Positions 52,780-64,000 of a stretch of 64,000 nt of DNA are shown here, piece after piece. The translations under genes were made by a program, and so were the position numbers. This DNA is from Novosphingobium mathurense (GTDB lineage Bacteria > Pseudomonadota > Alphaproteobacteria > Sphingomonadales > Sphingomonadaceae): positions 1,116,001-1,180,000 of the forward strand of contig NZ_FVZE01000001.1 in NCBI RefSeq assembly GCF_900168325.1. Reading direction: 5' to 3'. Positions within the stretch are counted from its first letter, which is position 1, and each line of letters opens with the position of its first letter. Under the pieces are notes generated by a model. It was not told the origin of the DNA and did no database searches. It saw only the letters and a list, made by a program, of their open reading frames with translations.

Positions 52780-54087
52780 TCAGGAAGCTAACGTAGACTT
52801 CTTGAAGTAAGAAACCTTGTTATATTTCAAGACGATGAAGGCTATAAAAACGATAAGATAAATAATCCAAAAAATCGCAGCGAATGGCGCTTCGTTACCC
52901 CAGGCATGGCGCGCGATATACGTCGCGGCCAGTGCGAGTGGCGCTCCCCAGACCACGCCATCCCATCCGGCCCGCAGAACCGGCTCGTCGCGACCACGCC
53001 TGCGGCGCTTTCCGAGCCAAATATATGTGCCCGTTGCACAGATCGCGGTGAGCGCCGCTCCGAAGACGACATAGGCGATTTTCACCCAGAGCCCGCCGAA
53101 GTTGCCGAAGTGCAGGTCATATGTCGATGCCGCGGCCTGTTGACCCAACGCGCCATCGGCCAGCCCGACGGTGCCGGTGAACCGCCCCCCGGCGTCGAAG
53201 CCGTAGTACTCGCCGAAGATCAGTCGCCGCTCGGGCTTGCCGATCAGCCGCATGGCCTGCCCTGCGGTCTGCGGGTCCTCTAGCACGACGTAGTCCACGG
53301 CCACGTCCGGCTGGGCGCTGGCCATGTAACGCAGCGCGCTCGCCACATCGGGCACTGGCGCGGCCGCCTTGTCGGGCGTGGGTTCCTCACCGAAGATCGT
53401 CGCGAAGACGGCCTCGGTATCGCCGCCGTAGCTTGCACTGGCGACCGAAAAGGCTGTCAGGCTCGCCAGACCGATCGCAGCGCCAGTCAGGGCGATGGCG
53501 ATCGAGAACGGCAGCGTCCACACGCTCAGGCGGTTATGCCAGTCGGCGAGCCCCACCCCGCCCTTGTCCCGCGCGCGCAGGCGGAAGGCGTCGCGGAAGA
53601 TGCGCGGATGCGCCACGACACCGGACAACGAAAGCGCCAGCATCATGACACCCAGCCCCCCGACAATGGAAATACCGATGAGGCTGGGCAAGTTGAGCTT
53701 GTAATGCAGCGCTACGAGGAAGTCGGTCCACGCGATCTCCTCCGTCTCTGCCAGCGAACCGTCAGGATGGAGGTGGCGCGCACCGTTGTCCGTGGTGATC
53801 GTCGCGCGTGGCAGGTCCGCGCTGGGCATGTGCACGTAGAGATGACCGGTCGCCGGCTTGCCCGCCTCGGCGGCCAGCATCGCCTCCACCCCGCGCTGGA
53901 CCGCATCGGGCGAGATATGCGTCATTTCCGGCGCGGCCGATTGCTCAATCCGCTGCAGTTCCTTGGCGAACACGCAGATCGTGCCTGTAAGCGAGACGAG
54001 ATAGAGCAAGGCCCCGGCCACCAGTCCGATGGCAGCATGGGCGGAAAGGGCGCGCTTGACCGTACCCGGTTCGATGGCGGCACTCAT
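52780..54087 (-). CDS. PepSY-domain membrane protein, iron-uptake associated
   Basis: 435 residues. It has an N-terminal membrane helix (HAAIGLVAGALLYLVSLTG, cited in part), two large loops with PepSY-like fold, conserved HNRLSVWTLPF near 190, DLHFGNFGGLWVKI near 320 and three to four C-terminal helices. Proteins of this type accompany TonB-dependent siderophore receptors and are thought to release iron from siderophores in the inner membrane, some by reduction. It overlaps the small membrane gene at its start (ATGA) and is last in the operon. Confidence 0.88.
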   Translation of the reverse strand: MSAAIEPGTVKRALSAHAAIGLVAGALLYLVSLTGTICVFAKELQRIEQSAAPEMTHISPDAVQRGVEAMLAAEAGKPATGHLYVHMPSADLPRATITTDNGARHLHPDGSLAETEEIAWTDFLVALHYKLNLPSLIGISIVGGLGVMMLALSLSGVVAHPRIFRDAFRLRARDKGGVGLADWHNRLSVWTLPFSIAIALTGAAIGLASLTAFSVASASYGGDTEAVFATIFGEEPTPDKAAAPVPDVASALRYMASAQPDVAVDYVVLEDPQTAGQAMRLIGKPERRLIFGEYYGFDAGGRFTGTVGLADGALGQQAAASTYDLHFGNFGGLWVKIAYVVFGAALTAICATGTYIWLGKRRRRGRDEPVLRAGWDGVVWGAPLALAATYIARHAWGNEAPFAAIFWIIYLIVFIAFIVLKYNKVSYFKKSTLAS

Positions 54088-54662
54088 GTCATGGCTCCGA
54101 TCAGATAGGCGGGAACGGCCGCGACCGCAGCGATGGCGAGCATGACGACCTGGCGGCGGCGGTTACCGGTCATCATCAGGGCGTAGGCGAGCCCCATCCA
54201 GGCCAGCGGTGTAACGAAAAGGCTGATCGCGTTGGCGTTGGCCTCCCCTGCCCCGGCAACAAGTGCCAGCAGACGCCCCGCCATCGCAAGCGCCAGCGAT
54301 GACGCCAGCGCGAGGATCGCAACGAAGGTGAAAGTCACGATGCGCCGTCCGATACCCAGCGGAGCCCCGTTCTCGGGCAACATGCCGACCCGACGGTTCG
54401 ATGCCAGTGCCTTGCCCGGCGGCGACGTCCAGGCTGCCCATCCCAGAAGTACGAAAGCCAGCGCCATCGCTACAATGGCCTCGACCGCAGCCCCCCACGC
54501 ACCGGCGCTCGCCCAGCCCAACGCGGTGGACAAGGCCAGCGAGCCCCAGGCCGCGAGGTTGAGACCATGCGAGCGGGTGCGACGCGACCATGACCGGCGC
54601 AGCATCGCCACGCCTGCCACTGCCAGCACCGCGCCGAGAGAGAGGACCGCGTCACCCATCAT
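54084..54662 (-). CDS. Small polytopic membrane protein in a siderophore operon
   Basis: 192 residues with about five hydrophobic helices (about 5-20, 35-55, 60-78, 110-135 and 150-190). It sits between the receptor and the PepSY gene, overlapping both by a few bases. Comparable iron-uptake operons carry one or two short membrane proteins of the DUF3325/DUF3649 sort; this one could be a fusion of such units. I could not confirm family membership from sequence alone. Confidence 0.7.
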   Translation of the reverse strand: MMGDAVLSLGAVLAVAGVAMLRRSWSRRTRSHGLNLAAWGSLALSTALGWASAGAWGAAVEAIVAMALAFVLLGWAAWTSPPGKALASNRRVGMLPENGAPLGIGRRIVTFTFVAILALASSLALAMAGRLLALVAGAGEANANAISLFVTPLAWMGLAYALMMTGNRRRQVVMLAIAAVAAVPAYLIGAMT

Positions 54663-56761
54663 CAGAAGTGGTAGCTCACCGTGCCGAACACGTTGCGCGC
54701 TTCGCCCATGAAGCAGTCGCCTCGGGCGAGACAGGAGGAGTAGAAGCGCTTGCCCAGCAGGTTGGTGGCATTGACCCGGAAAGACCAGTTCTGCCAGTTC
54801 ACCTCGGCCAGCGCATCGACCAATGTGTATCCGGGCGTGCGAAGACCATCGGGGAAGGCGGCGCCATAGGAGCGCTGCGCGCCGGTGTGGCGCACACCGC
54901 CTCCCAACAGAAGCGAGACGTCCGCAGAGAGCTGGAACGGCCGCGTCGCCCAGAGCGATGAATTGTACTTGGGCACGTTGTCGAGCTGCTGCCCGGTCCC
55001 TGCCATTTCGGCCTTGTTATAGCTGAAGTTCGCAAGGATCTGGAACTCGCCCGGCAGTACGGTGCTTCCCTCGACCTCGATACCCTTGGAGAAGGCTTCG
55101 CCGATCTGCCTCATGCCGGTAATGACATTGCCGGGATTGTCAGGATCGTCGATGGCCACCGAGACCGGGCGATTGCGCTCCTTGATGTGGTAGGCGGTAA
55201 TCGTCAGCAAAGTCGCTTCACCCGGATGGAACTTCACGCCCGCCTCGAACTGGCGACCACGCTTGGGCCGGTAGACATCACCGTCGACAGTGGTGCCGGC
55301 AATCGGCTCGAAACTCTCGGTAAAGCTGAAGAACGGCGAGACGCCGGAAACCAGCTCACCGATTACGCCAGCGCGGAACGAGGTCGCACTGTCATCGATG
55401 GCCTTCACACCGAAGCTGCGCGAAGTCACCTTGTCCCGGCGAACGCCAACGACGACGGAAACCCGGTCGGCAAAGCGGGCCTGGTCCTGCAGATAGAGAC
55501 CCAACTGCTCCTGCCTGGTATCTTCGGACAGCGCGGACCCTGGCGGCAGACCGCCGCCAAAATCGCTCAGGGCATCGCGGTCGATATTGTAGATATCGAT
55601 AGTTTCCCTAGCCCTGCCGCTGATCTTGCGAACGCGGTTCCAGCTGTAGTCGACACCGGCCAGCAGCTTGTGCTCGACAGCACTGCCGGTGTTGAAGTCG
55701 AACTGCACATTGTTGTCGGTTGAGAAGATTTCCATCCGCGCCTTCGAGCCCGAGGCAATCAGCGTGATCAGCCGCTGGTCTTCATCGAGATAGGGATCGG
55801 TCGGGTTCGAATAGCTGTTCGGGTAATGCGAGAAATAGGTCAGGTCGCTATCGATGTAGCGCGTCTTGAGGTTGACCTTCACGGCATCGCTGAAGCGGTG
55901 GCCCAGCATGGCCGTGCCCTGCAGCAGGCGGCCGTCATAGCGGTCCCATCCCGGCTTGCCGACGAACAGGCTGTTCTTCAGCCTGCCGTTGGGATTGGGC
56001 AGGATCGTGCCGACCAGCGGCAGGAACTGTGAGGTCGAGCCGCCGTCATCCTCCTGATAGAGGCCGATAAGCGTCAGGTCGGTGCGGGCATCCGGGCGCC
56101 AGGTCAGCGACGGCGAGATCATGACGCGGTCGTCGGGAACGTGGTCCGTCTGCGTACCGGAATCGCGAACCCGCGCGACCACCCGCCCGGCGAGCGTGGA
56201 CGAGATCGGCCCGGTCAGGTCGGCCAGCATTTCCTTGCGATCGTGCGAACCGTAGAGCAGCGAAACATCGCCCGCGCTCTCGAACTGCGGCTTCTTCGAT
56301 TCCAGGTTGATGATGCCGCCGAGCGAGCCCTGACCGAACAGGACCGATGCCGGGCCGCGGATCACCTGCACGGACGAGAAGTTGTACGGATCGGCGCGAA
56401 TGCTGGCGTAGTAGCTGTAGATGTCACGCATGCCATCGCGGAACTGCAGGGCATTGATACCACGCACGAAGCCGCCATCGACGCGGCTGTCGGGGCCATA
56501 AGGGTTGGACTGGACACCCGCGACATAGCGCAGCGTGTCGCTCACCGAAATCGCACCCTGGGCGGTATAGAGCTCTTCCGGGATCACCGTGACCGGCTGC
56601 GGCGTCTGGATCGCCGGGGTATCCGTCTTCAGGGCCAGACCGCTGTTCTCGCGCTCACCCGTGACAATGATGTCACTACGAACATCCGCAGCTTCCTCTG
56701 CCATAGCAGGCAGCGACACCAATGCCGTGCAGCATACGGCCATAATCCGGATCGTCTTCAT
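54662..56761 (-). CDS. TonB-dependent siderophore receptor
   Basis: 699 residues. Signal peptide (cut after AMA at 21), then a TonB-box-like DIIVTGERE near 30. The plug domain carries PVTVIPEELYTAQG and VFGQGSLGGIINLESKKPQ, and the barrel ends with VFGTVSYHF, the aromatic C-terminal strand. A plug of about 145 residues with the siderophore-receptor pattern suggests ferric hydroxamate or similar substrates. It is first in a three-gene operon. A Fur-like box lies upstream at 56797-56816. Confidence 0.94.
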   Translation of the reverse strand: MKTIRIMAVCCTALVSLPAMAEEAADVRSDIIVTGERENSGLALKTDTPAIQTPQPVTVIPEELYTAQGAISVSDTLRYVAGVQSNPYGPDSRVDGGFVRGINALQFRDGMRDIYSYYASIRADPYNFSSVQVIRGPASVLFGQGSLGGIINLESKKPQFESAGDVSLLYGSHDRKEMLADLTGPISSTLAGRVVARVRDSGTQTDHVPDDRVMISPSLTWRPDARTDLTLIGLYQEDDGGSTSQFLPLVGTILPNPNGRLKNSLFVGKPGWDRYDGRLLQGTAMLGHRFSDAVKVNLKTRYIDSDLTYFSHYPNSYSNPTDPYLDEDQRLITLIASGSKARMEIFSTDNNVQFDFNTGSAVEHKLLAGVDYSWNRVRKISGRARETIDIYNIDRDALSDFGGGLPPGSALSEDTRQEQLGLYLQDQARFADRVSVVVGVRRDKVTSRSFGVKAIDDSATSFRAGVIGELVSGVSPFFSFTESFEPIAGTTVDGDVYRPKRGRQFEAGVKFHPGEATLLTITAYHIKERNRPVSVAIDDPDNPGNVITGMRQIGEAFSKGIEVEGSTVLPGEFQILANFSYNKAEMAGTGQQLDNVPKYNSSLWATRPFQLSADVSLLLGGGVRHTGAQRSYGAAFPDGLRTPGYTLVDALAEVNWQNWSFRVNATNLLGKRFYSSCLARGDCFMGEARNVFGTVSYHF

Positions 56762-56796
56762 GAAATCCCCTGTTGACTGAACGGCGACCAGTTAAC

Positions 56797-56816
56797 GCGA
56801 GTCATTATCATTAGCA
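56797..56816 (-). promoter_or_regulatory. Fur-like operator upstream of the siderophore receptor
   Basis: The minus strand reads CTAATGATAATGACTCGC, matching several hexamers of the Fur consensus (GATAAT repeats). It is 36 bases above the receptor start. This fits iron-regulated expression of the uptake operon. The match is partial on one side. Confidence 0.6.
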
Positions 56817-56891
56817 AGTCCGCCGTTGCAATTTATCGTTGCGCATCAATGGCAATCGCTTGCACCCCGCAGAAACGGCGCCCTTGCGGAC

Positions 56892-56926
56892 ACAAAAAAG
56901 AGCCCCGGAGGATCACTCCGGGGCTC
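56892..56926 (-). terminator. Intrinsic terminator of secA
   Basis: GAGCCCCGGAG (56900-56910) pairs with CTCCGGGGCTC (56916-56926). On the minus strand a T run (TTTTTTGTG) follows. It lies about 55 bases after the secA stop. Confidence 0.92.
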
Positions 56927-56981
56927 CCGTTCTCTCTGCTATGCCAGCGCGGCGCCTGGGGCTACGCGGCGGTCCGAGGCC

Positions 56982-59720
<2,739 letters not shown>

Positions 59721-59828
59721 GGCGGGAATCCCTGTTTTACGTGAATGCGTATGGTCTGAAGGCGCGCCCACGCTCATGGCAGGCGCGACAGGATATCGCG
59801 AAAAAGCGAAAGAATGCGCGCCCCGGCG

Positions 59829-60110
59829 CTATTCGCGGGCGCGATCTATCCCGGCAAGAACAGCGGGCGCGGCAAGGGCGAGCGGCTCTGCCGAAACCAG
59901 CACGGGCGCGTGCCTGCGGGCATTGCGCAGGCCCGGCTCCGGCAGTTGTGCCAGTGCCACGGGCGCACGCGGCGCCTTGACCGCCGATGCCTCGGCCAGG
60001 GTACCGACCTGCATGCTCGCCACCTGCGACGCACGCGCCTCGGCCGGACCGATCTGCGCGGCAAGGCCCGTCAGAAGTGCGAGCAAAGTCAGGATCAGGC
60101 GGTTCGCCAT
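59829..60110 (-). CDS. Small secreted protein of unknown function
   Basis: 93 residues with a hydrophobic signal (MANRLILTLLALLTGLAAQI, cut after AEA at ~25). The rest is Ala/Pro-rich with RASQVASMQVGTLAEASAV and RRHAPVLVSAEPLALA. It ends about 110 bases before secA. An upstream in-frame ATG at 60155 is possible. Low complexity means I cannot place it in a family. Confidence 0.55.
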   Translation of the reverse strand: MANRLILTLLALLTGLAAQIGPAEARASQVASMQVGTLAEASAVKAPRAPVALAQLPEPGLRNARRHAPVLVSAEPLALAAPAVLAGIDRARE

Positions 60111-60259
60111 GCGGACCAGATAGGGGCGAGCAATGTAATAGTCCACCCGAAGCATGGCTTCGCCCTGCAATTTGCACAGTTCGACCATGCCCGCAGACGC
60201 TCCCGGTCGCGAACGCAATGCGCTTGACGCGGCGCGCGCACGCGTTACGCGCTGCAGGC

Positions 60260-61486
60260 ATGGCATATCCCGTCTCACCGCTCGCATCGCCCTTTCCCGC
60301 CCTGCCGCCGATCGCCGGCGTGACCGCGCGCGTCGTGCGCGCCGGGTACAAGGACTGGGGCCGATGCGACCTGACGTATGTCGAGCTCGACGAAGGCACC
60401 AGCGTCGCCGGGGTCTTCACCCGCAACCTGTGCTGTTCCAGCGAGGTGGAACTGGGCCGCGCCAACATAGGCCAGGGCAAGGCGCGCGCCCTGATCGTCA
60501 ATGCCGGCAATTCCAACGCCTTCACCGGATACCGCGGCCGCGAGGCGGTCGAGCAGATCATGGGGCAGGTCAGCGCCCACCTCGGCTGCCCGCCGGAACA
60601 GGTCTTCGTGTCTTCGACCGGGGTGATCGGCGTGCCGCTGCCCAAGGACAAGGCACGCGAAGGCGTCGAAAAGGCCCTGACGGCGCAGCCCTGCACCTGG
60701 GAGGACGCCGCCAACACCATTGCCACCACCGATACTTTCGCCAAGGGCGCGACCGCCACCGCGATCGTCGACGGCAAGACAGTGACGATCAGCGCCATCA
60801 TCAAGGGTTCGGGCATGATCGCGCCGGACATGGCGACCATGCTGGGCTACCTCTTCACCGATGCCACCGTTGAGCCGGCATTCCTGCAGGAGTGCCTCTC
60901 CGCCGCAAACCAGCGCACATTCTCTTGCATCACCGTCGATTCCGACACCTCGACCAGCGATACGGTCATGGCCTTTGCCACCGGCAAGGCCGGCAATGCC
61001 CCGCTCGCCTCGTTCGAGAGCGCCGGTGCCGATGCCTTTGCGGCCGCCGTCCACGACGTGTGCCGCCAACTTGCCCACCTCGTCGTGCGTGACGGCGAAG
61101 GCGCGCAGAAATTCATCGCCGTGACCGTCTCGGGCGCCATCTCGGACGAAAGCGCGCGCAAGGTCGGCCTTGCCATCGCCAATTCGCCGCTGGTCAAGAC
61201 CGCGATTGCCGGTGAGGACGCCAACTGGGGCCGCGTCGTCATGGCCGTAGGCAAGGCGGGCGAACCGGCAGACCGCGACAAGCTCTCCATCGGCTTCGGC
61301 GGCACCTGGGCCGCGCGCGAAGGACTTCCCCTCGCCGACTACGACGAAGCCCCGGTTGCCGAACACCTGAAAGGACAGGACATCTCCATCGAGGTCGACC
61401 TTGGCCTGGGCGAAGGACAGGCCACTGTGTGGACATGCGACCTGACGCACGGCTACATCTCGATCAATGCGGATTACCGCAGCTGA
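60260..61486 (+). CDS. argJ: Bifunctional glutamate N-acetyltransferase / amino-acid acetyltransferase ArgJ
   Basis: 408 residues. The self-cleavage and active-site motif is KGSGMIAPDMATMLGYL near 176-192, where the Thr of MATML becomes the N-terminal nucleophile of the beta chain. ALIVNAGNSNAFTG near 75 and GEDANWGRVVMAVGKAG near 323 are family segments. It makes N-acetylglutamate and recycles the acetyl group in arginine synthesis. Its stop overlaps the next ATG (TGATG). Confidence 0.97.
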   Translation: MAYPVSPLASPFPALPPIAGVTARVVRAGYKDWGRCDLTYVELDEGTSVAGVFTRNLCCSSEVELGRANIGQGKARALIVNAGNSNAFTGYRGREAVEQIMGQVSAHLGCPPEQVFVSSTGVIGVPLPKDKAREGVEKALTAQPCTWEDAANTIATTDTFAKGATATAIVDGKTVTISAIIKGSGMIAPDMATMLGYLFTDATVEPAFLQECLSAANQRTFSCITVDSDTSTSDTVMAFATGKAGNAPLASFESAGADAFAAAVHDVCRQLAHLVVRDGEGAQKFIAVTVSGAISDESARKVGLAIANSPLVKTAIAGEDANWGRVVMAVGKAGEPADRDKLSIGFGGTWAAREGLPLADYDEAPVAEHLKGQDISIEVDLGLGEGQATVWTCDLTHGYISINADYRS

Positions 61487-62109
61487 TGAGCGGTCCGGTC
61501 TTCACGATCTGGGGGCGGCTGAACTCCCACAACGTCAAGAAGGTCGCGTGGTTCGCCGAGGAACTCGGCCTGAAATACGTGCGCCACGATATCGGCGGGC
61601 AGTTCGGCTACACCGACGACTATCTCGAGAAGAACCCGAACCGCCTGATCCCGACGATCGAGGACGGCAAGCTGGTCCTGTGGGAATCGAACGCGATCCT
61701 GCGCTACATGGCCGCAGAATACGGTGGCCCGCGCTGGTACGCGCACGATCCCATCGACCGCGCGCTCGCCGACCGCTGGATGGACTGGCAGATCACTTAT
61801 GCAGATGCCCAGCGCCTGCCCTTCCTGAGCTTTGCCCGCACCAAGCCGGAAGACCGCGACATGCCCGCCATCGCGCGCGACATCGCCAGATGTGCGCAGC
61901 AACTTGCCGTCATGGAGCGGTATCTCGGCGAAAAGCCCTGGCTCTCGGGCGGCCAGTTCGGCATCGGTGACATTCCCATGGGCGTCTACGCCTATACCTG
62001 GTTCTCGCTGCCGTTCGACAGGCCCGAGTTCCCCAAAGTTTCCGCATGGTACGAGCGCATCAGGGAGCGTCCGGGCTTTGCCGAGCAGGTAATGATCCCG
62101 CTGACATGA
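61486..62109 (+). CDS. Glutathione S-transferase family protein
   Basis: 207 residues. N-terminal thioredoxin fold TIWGRLNSHNVKKVAWFAEE (here cited in part), cis-Pro in PNRLIPTIEDGKLVLWESNAILRYMA (in part) and C-terminal helices with YLGEKPWLSGGQFGIGDIPMG (in part). The catalytic residue is not certain from sequence. It is coupled to argJ (TGATG) and to hisN (ATGA), so it is translated with arginine and histidine genes; whether it contributes to them is unknown. Confidence 0.92.
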   Translation: MSGPVFTIWGRLNSHNVKKVAWFAEELGLKYVRHDIGGQFGYTDDYLEKNPNRLIPTIEDGKLVLWESNAILRYMAAEYGGPRWYAHDPIDRALADRWMDWQITYADAQRLPFLSFARTKPEDRDMPAIARDIARCAQQLAVMERYLGEKPWLSGGQFGIGDIPMGVYAYTWFSLPFDRPEFPKVSAWYERIRERPGFAEQVMIPLT

Positions 62110-62915
62110 TCACGCCCGAACTCACCCGCTCCGTCGAGGCTATCATGCGCGATGCCTCGGATCGCGCCATCGCGCCGCGCTATCGCTCGCTTGCCTCGCA
62201 CGAGATCATCGCCAAGGCCGCGGACGACGTCGTTACTGTCGCCGATCATGAGAGCGAGGCGATCCTCACCGAAAGGCTGGCCGCGCTTCTGCCGGAAGCC
62301 GATGTCGTGGGCGAAGAGGCCGTTCATGCCGACAAGACGGTGCTCGAAAGGCTCAAGGACCGGCTCTGCTGGATCGTCGATCCGCTCGACGGCACGATGA
62401 ATTTCTCGCAGGGCAAACCGCCCTTCGGCATTCTCGTTGCGCTTGCCGACAAGGGCGAGACCATCGGCGGCTGGATTCTCGACACGCTGACCGGGCGCTT
62501 CTGCCATGCCGGGACCGGTACGGGCGCCTGGATCGACGGCGAACGCGTGACCGCGCGCACGAGCGGAGAAACGCCGCCCGTCGCGGCAATCTCGACGATC
62601 TTCATGGACGAAGGCGCGCGCGAGAAGGTCATGCACCATATCGCCCCGCATTACCGGATGGTCGACATTCCGCGCTGCGCGGCAGAGCAGTATCCGCGCC
62701 TGGTGCTCGGCACCAACGACATATCGGTGTTCAACCGCACCCTGCCCTGGGACCATGCCGCAGGCGTGCTGTTCCTCAACGAGGCAGGCGGCAAGGCCGC
62801 GCGGCCGGACGGCAGCGCCTATCGCGTCGACGAATACGAGCGCCGCGAACTGCTGGGCGCGTCATCGTCCCGGCTGTGGGACGAATTCGCAGAAATCATC
62901 GCCCGGATACGCTGA
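62106..62915 (+). CDS. hisN: Histidinol-phosphatase, inositol-monophosphatase type (HisN)
   Basis: 269 residues. Metal-binding motifs VGEEAVH near 64, WIVDPLDGTMNF near 90-100 and LPWDHAAGVLFLNEAGG near 215. In alphaproteobacteria this kind of IMPase acts as histidinol-phosphatase; a generic inositol or sugar phosphatase is the alternative. Overlaps the GST stop (ATGA). A hairpin at 62919-62935 follows four bases after its stop. Confidence 0.88.
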   Translation: MITPELTRSVEAIMRDASDRAIAPRYRSLASHEIIAKAADDVVTVADHESEAILTERLAALLPEADVVGEEAVHADKTVLERLKDRLCWIVDPLDGTMNFSQGKPPFGILVALADKGETIGGWILDTLTGRFCHAGTGTGAWIDGERVTARTSGETPPVAAISTIFMDEGAREKVMHHIAPHYRMVDIPRCAAEQYPRLVLGTNDISVFNRTLPWDHAAGVLFLNEAGGKAARPDGSAYRVDEYERRELLGASSSRLWDEFAEIIARIR

Positions 62916-62918
62916 ACC

Positions 62919-62935
62919 CCTCCCACCCTGGGAGG
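62919..62935 (+). terminator. Small hairpin after hisN
   Basis: CCTCCCA (62919-62925) pairs with TGGGAGG (62929-62935); the outer bases CCC and GGG extend it. No T run follows, so it is a weak candidate for the end of the argJ-GST-hisN transcript. Confidence 0.4.
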
Positions 62936-62991
62936 TGAGAGGGGCTCGGCATTCGGCATTGCAGGCGCCGGGGCGCCCGTGCAAAGATCGA

Positions 62992-63312
62992 TCAGATGCT
63001 GCTTTCGATCCAACCCTTGAGCGCGCTCTTGGGAGCGGCGCCGAGCTTGTCGGCCACCTTCTCGCCGTTCTTGAACAGCACCAGGTAGGGAATCGACTTC
63101 ACGCCAAAGCTGGCCGGCGTGTCGGTGTTGGCCATGATGTCCATCTTCGCGATGGTCACCTGCTCGCCCAGCTCATCGCTGATTTCCTCGAGAGCCGGAC
63201 CGATCATCTTGCACGGACCGCACCAGTCCGCCCAGAAGTCCACGAGAACGGGCTTGTCGGACTTCAGGACATCGTCTTCGAAGCTGGCATCGGTGACGGC
63301 AATAGTCGGCAT
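62992..63312 (-). CDS. trxA: Thioredoxin
   Basis: 106 residues, normal length. Active site WADWCGPCKMIGP near 28-40 with the WCGPCK motif, cis-Pro in GVKSIPYLVLFKNGE near 73. It reduces protein disulfides in the cytoplasm. The ATG at 63312 was chosen because GAGGAG precedes it; an in-frame start at 63327 is less likely. Confidence 0.97.
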   Translation of the reverse strand: MPTIAVTDASFEDDVLKSDKPVLVDFWADWCGPCKMIGPALEEISDELGEQVTIAKMDIMANTDTPASFGVKSIPYLVLFKNGEKVADKLGAAPKSALKGWIESSI

Positions 63313-63388
63313 GAAATAACTCCTCAAATGGGCTTTGACTGCAATCTAGGGAAGAAACCGCGCGTGACAACGCCTGTGCGGTGAAGCT

Positions 63389-64000
63389 TTACTCGGGTGG
63401 CATGAAGTCCGGCTTGTGCGCTGCAAGGACTTCGGCAGGCACGGTGATGAGCCGCGGGGCGGTGGTGTATAGCAGCGCCACTTCCACCGCGCGGCCCGGA
63501 AAGGCCACTTCGAGCGCGGCTGCATAGGCGGCCATCTGCCTCAGGTTGCCCTTGGGCACGGCCTCCAGCGATTCGGGCGGACGGCGCGATGTCTTGTAGT
63601 CGACAAAGCGGACGCGCCCGGGTTCGACCACCAGCCGGTCGATCGTCCCCGCAACGACCTGCCCGCCAACGATGGCCGCCACCGGCACTTCGGCAAGGCT
63701 TCCCTCGGCAAACAGCGGCGCCCATTCCGGATTGGCGAGAACGCCCAGCGCATCGCCCAGCATGGATTCACGCCGGGTCTCTTCCAGATCGGCGGCATTG
63801 CGCGCAAGCCAGGCGCGCCCGGCCGCTTCGCGCTTCGTCGCCGCCACTTCGGGCAAACGCTCGAGCAGCTTGTGAACCAGGGTACCGCGGCGCGCGGCAT
63901 CGCGGCCCGCGCCCGGCGGGAACGGCGGATCGGGTGCTTCCTCCTCGCCCAGGGCCGAAGGCGCGAGCGGCCTTGGTGGACGCGGTTCGGCTGGCGGCGC
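63389..64000 (-). CDS. addA: Double-strand break repair helicase-nuclease AddA, C-terminal part (partial)
   Basis: Open to the window edge, so the start lies outside. The visible end has RRGTLVHKLLERLPEVAA, AAIVGGQVVAGTIDRLVVEPG (in part) and VRFVDYKTSRRPP, the Asp and Lys of the RecB-type nuclease motif (GxIDR ... DYK). AddA with AddB resects DNA ends in alphaproteobacteria. trxA lies downstream in the same orientation, 76 bp away, a common alphaproteobacterial arrangement. Confidence 0.88.
   Translation of the reverse strand, partial: APPAEPRPPRPLAPSALGEEEAPDPPFPPGAGRDAARRGTLVHKLLERLPEVAATKREAAGRAWLARNAADLEETRRESMLGDALGVLANPEWAPLFAEGSLAEVPVAAIVGGQVVAGTIDRLVVEPGRVRFVDYKTSRRPPESLEAVPKGNLRQMAAYAAALEVAFPGRAVEVALLYTTAPRLITVPAEVLAAHKPDFMPPE

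Overview
The window is a GC-rich chromosomal segment of an alphaproteobacterium. Gene content and order point to Sphingomonadaceae, most likely Novosphingobium or a close relative. The clues are the zapA / 6S RNA / 5-formyl-THF cyclo-ligase block, DUF2842, the tkt-gap-pgk-aldolase run with a class I aldolase, recG, sdhE and mfd close together, and the argJ-GST-hisN run next to secA. The assignment rests on recognised protein families and gene order, not on a database search. I see no prophage, insertion sequence, CRISPR array, rRNA operon or replication origin. No stretch longer than 300 bp lacks a gene.

Layout. 0-1.3 kb: end of maf, an RNase E/G-like gene and yacG, overlapping head to tail, then tRNA-Phe. 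1.7-8.2 kb: a tripartite RND efflux operon (adaptor, pump, outer-membrane channel) followed by a MarR regulator. 8.4-9.9 kb: a shortened, degenerate adenylate-forming enzyme homologue facing a second MarR gene. 10.0-13.6 kb: sulfate activation operon cysD-cysNC-cysQ, divergent from a LuxR-type regulator whose ribosome binding site lies inside a perfect palindrome. 14.8-16.6 kb: thiE, a lipoprotein and a decayed cache-type sensor pseudogene. 16.7-22.4 kb: tkt-gap-MOSC-pgk-aldolase, all on the minus strand. 22.6-24.6 kb: zapA, 6S RNA, 5-FCL, DUF2842 and two identical tRNA-Asp genes. 25.3-29.0 kb: branched-chain 2-oxoacid dehydrogenase E1alpha-E1beta-E2. 29.1-34.2 kb: thyA, a small membrane protein paired with a chemoreceptor, tRNA-Pro, trhO and a GST.

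34.3-41.0 kb is a signalling island. It holds a lone receiver, a NarL-type regulator, a receiver-PAS-kinase, a CheY-like receiver, a membrane PAS kinase and a CHASE3-GGDEF cyclase. Three of these genes overlap by a few bases. 41.0-50.6 kb: recG, a host-attachment family gene, sdhE, an SDR, mfd, an EAL protein and nadK. 50.7-52.6 kb: tRNA-Asn, a glycosyltransferase and a secreted protein. 52.8-56.8 kb: a siderophore uptake operon (TonB-dependent receptor, small membrane protein, PepSY protein) with a Fur-like site. 57-64 kb: secA, a small secreted protein, argJ-GST-hisN, trxA and the end of addA.

Most of the window is housekeeping. The parts most worth a second look are the degenerate adenylation protein between two MarR genes, the palindrome over the LuxR-type gene's ribosome binding site, the MOSC gene coupled between gap and pgk, the small membrane protein just ahead of the chemoreceptor, and the coupled two-component genes at 35-37.5 kb. 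I did not find a system that I can confidently call undescribed.
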